Source of the DNA: Sphingomonas sp.
Lineage (GTDB): Bacteria; Pseudomonadota; Alphaproteobacteria; Sphingomonadales; Sphingomonadaceae
Length of the DNA stretch: 6,024 nucleotides
Assembly: GCA_025935515.1 (NCBI GenBank)
Contig: JAICVC010000126.1
Location: 1-6,024, forward strand
Direction: 5' to 3'
A program made the translations under genes and the position numbers. Below, piece after piece: positions 4,563 to 6,024 of the stretch. Within the stretch, counting starts at the first letter, position 1, and every line of letters begins with the position of its first letter. Under the pieces are notes generated by a model. The model was not told the DNA's origin, searched no databases, and saw only the letters and a program-made list of their open reading frames with translations.

Positions 4563-6024
4563 ATGCCCAGTTTTGCGCGTGAGCTCGAACAGACCCTGCA
4601 CAATGCGCTGGGCGAGGCCAGCCGTCGGCGGCACGAATATGCGACGCTCGAGCATCTACTGATCGCGCTCATCGATGATGAGCACGCCTCCAAGGTGATG
4701 ACCGCGTGCGGGGTCAGCCGCGATGAGCTTCGCGCCTCGGTGAAGCAATATCTCGACAACGAGCTTGGCGCGTTGGTGGCCGACAGCGCGACCGACCCGA
4801 CGCCCACCAGCGGCTTCCAGCGGGTGGTCCAGCGGGCGATCCTTCACGTCCAGTCGTCCGGCCGAGACGAGGTGACCGGCGCTAACGTGCTGGTCGCGCT
4901 CTTCTCCGAGCGCGAGAGCTACGCCGTCTATTTCCTCCAGCAGCAGGACATGAGCCGGCTCGATGCCGTGACCTACATCAGTCACGGTGTCGGCAAGGGA
5001 GACACTCCCGCCGAGACCCGCGAGGTCTCTGCCACCGAGGAGAAGAGCGAAAAGGAGGGCGGCAAGAAGGAATCAGCGCTCAAGCAATTCACCGTCGACC
5101 TCAACGAGAAAGCCAAGGCGGGCAAGGTCGACCCGCTGATCGGCCGCATGCCGGAGGTGGACCGCACGGTGCAGATCCTGTGCCGCCGCTCGAAGAACAA
5201 CCCGCTCTACGTCGGCGATCCCGGCGTCGGCAAAACGGCTATCGCCGAAGGGCTCGCGCGCAAGATCATTGAGGGCGACGTGCCCGAGGTGCTCAAGGGC
5301 GCGGTCATCTACGCGCTCGACATGGGCGCGCTGCTCGCCGGCACGCGCTATCGCGGCGATTTCGAAGAGCGCTTGAAGTCGGTCGTAGGGGAGCTCGAGA
5401 AGCTGCCGAACGCGATCCTGTTCATCGATGAAATCCACACGGTGATCGGCGCCGGCGCGACCTCAGGCGGCGCGATGGACGCGTCGAACCTGCTCAAGCC
5501 CGCTCTCTCCAGCGGCGCGATCCGCTGCATCGGTTCGACCACCTACAAGGAATTCCGCAACCATTTCGAGAAGGACCGGGCATTGCTGCGCCGGTTTCAG
5601 AAGATTGACGTCAACGAGCCGACGATCGAGGACACGATCAAGATCATCGCCGGGCTTCGCTCATCGTTCGAGCAGCACCATAACGTCCGCTACACGCCCG
5701 ACGCGGTGAAGAGCGCGGTCGAGCTTTCGGCCCGCTACATCCACGACCGCAAGCTGCCCGACAAGGCGATCGACGTCATCGACGAGGTCGGCGCGATGCA
5801 GATGCTGGTGCCGCCGTCTCGCCGCAAGAAAGTGATCACCCCCAAGGAGATCGAGGCGGTGGTCGCGACCATGGCTCGCATCCCGCCGAAGTCGGTCAGC
5901 GCCGACGACAAGCAGGTGCTCGAGCACCTTGAAGCCGACCTGAAGCGGGTCGTCTTCGGTCAGGACCTCGCGATCGAGAAGCTCGCCTCGGCGATCAAGC
6001 TCAGCCGCGCCGGCCTTCGCGATC
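4563..6024 (+). CDS. clpA: ATP-dependent Clp protease ATP-binding subunit ClpA (3' end outside window)
   Basis: Hexameric AAA+ unfoldase that, with the ClpP peptidase, recognises, unfolds and feeds proteins for degradation. In many bacteria the ClpS adaptor delivers N-degron substrates to it. The window holds 487 codons of roughly 750. The N-terminal domain (about 1-145) has the double Clp_N repeat with HEYATLEHLLIAL and HVQSSGRDEVTGANVLVALFSE. A charged linker (about 146-172) follows. AAA+ domain D1 has Walker A GDPGVGKTA (218-226, K224) and Walker B ILFIDEIH (285-292, E290), then GSTTYKEFRNHFEKDRAL and RRFQKID with the arginine-finger region, and ARYIHDRKLPDKAIDVIDE as sensor 2. VFGQD near residue 465 opens D2, whose Walker A lies beyond the edge. 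The middle coiled coil of ClpB is absent, and residues closely follow E. coli ClpA, so this is ClpA rather than ClpB or ClpC. No frameshift is seen in the visible part. Confidence 0.97.
   Translation, partial: MPSFARELEQTLHNALGEASRRRHEYATLEHLLIALIDDEHASKVMTACGVSRDELRASVKQYLDNELGALVADSATDPTPTSGFQRVVQRAILHVQSSGRDEVTGANVLVALFSERESYAVYFLQQQDMSRLDAVTYISHGVGKGDTPAETREVSATEEKSEKEGGKKESALKQFTVDLNEKAKAGKVDPLIGRMPEVDRTVQILCRRSKNNPLYVGDPGVGKTAIAEGLARKIIEGDVPEVLKGAVIYALDMGALLAGTRYRGDFEERLKSVVGELEKLPNAILFIDEIHTVIGAGATSGGAMDASNLLKPALSSGAIRCIGSTTYKEFRNHFEKDRALLRRFQKIDVNEPTIEDTIKIIAGLRSSFEQHHNVRYTPDAVKSAVELSARYIHDRKLPDKAIDVIDEVGAMQMLVPPSRRKKVITPKEIEAVVATMARIPPKSVSADDKQVLEHLEADLKRVVFGQDLAIEKLASAIKLSRAGLRD

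Overview
This window looks like ordinary chromosomal housekeeping DNA from a GC-rich alphaproteobacterium, most likely a sphingomonad. The reasons are the high GC with strong G/C bias at codon third positions, two small families largely restricted to Alphaproteobacteria (DUF1013/TrcR and DUF1192), and the gene order xseB-ispA-coaD. The order assignment is inference from remembered gene content, not a database search. I see no mobile element, CRISPR array, tRNA, rRNA or prophage gene, and no convincing new multi-gene system.

Left part (1-4166), all on the minus strand. Reading in the direction of transcription: a zinc-free NAD(P)H:quinone oxidoreductase-type MDR protein, then a glutathione S-transferase 19 nt later. 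These two probably form a small redox/detoxification operon that ends in a GNRA-loop hairpin with a U-rich tail. Next come a DUF1013/TrcR-type DNA-binding protein, xseB (exonuclease VII small subunit), ispA (farnesyl diphosphate synthase) and coaD (phosphopantetheine adenylyltransferase). xseB and ispA overlap by 11 bp and ispA and coaD are 9 nt apart, so the last three are probably cotranscribed, perhaps from a promoter in front of trcR.

Right part (4214-6024), on the plus strand. A 66-residue DUF1192 protein is followed by a 148-nt leader and clpA, the ATPase/unfoldase of the ClpAP protease. clpA is cut by the window edge after 487 codons, just as its second AAA+ domain begins.

The most interesting structure is the 47-nt gap between the quinone oxidoreductase and DUF1192 genes. 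Two sigma70-like promoters pointing in opposite directions overlap completely there, sharing one dyad centre near 4190. Each would start transcription at, or within a base or so of, a GTG start codon, and neither start has a Shine-Dalgarno sequence. Secondary points are possible alternative hairpins around the clpA ribosome binding site, the hairpin upstream of trcR, and the absence of clpS directly before clpA.
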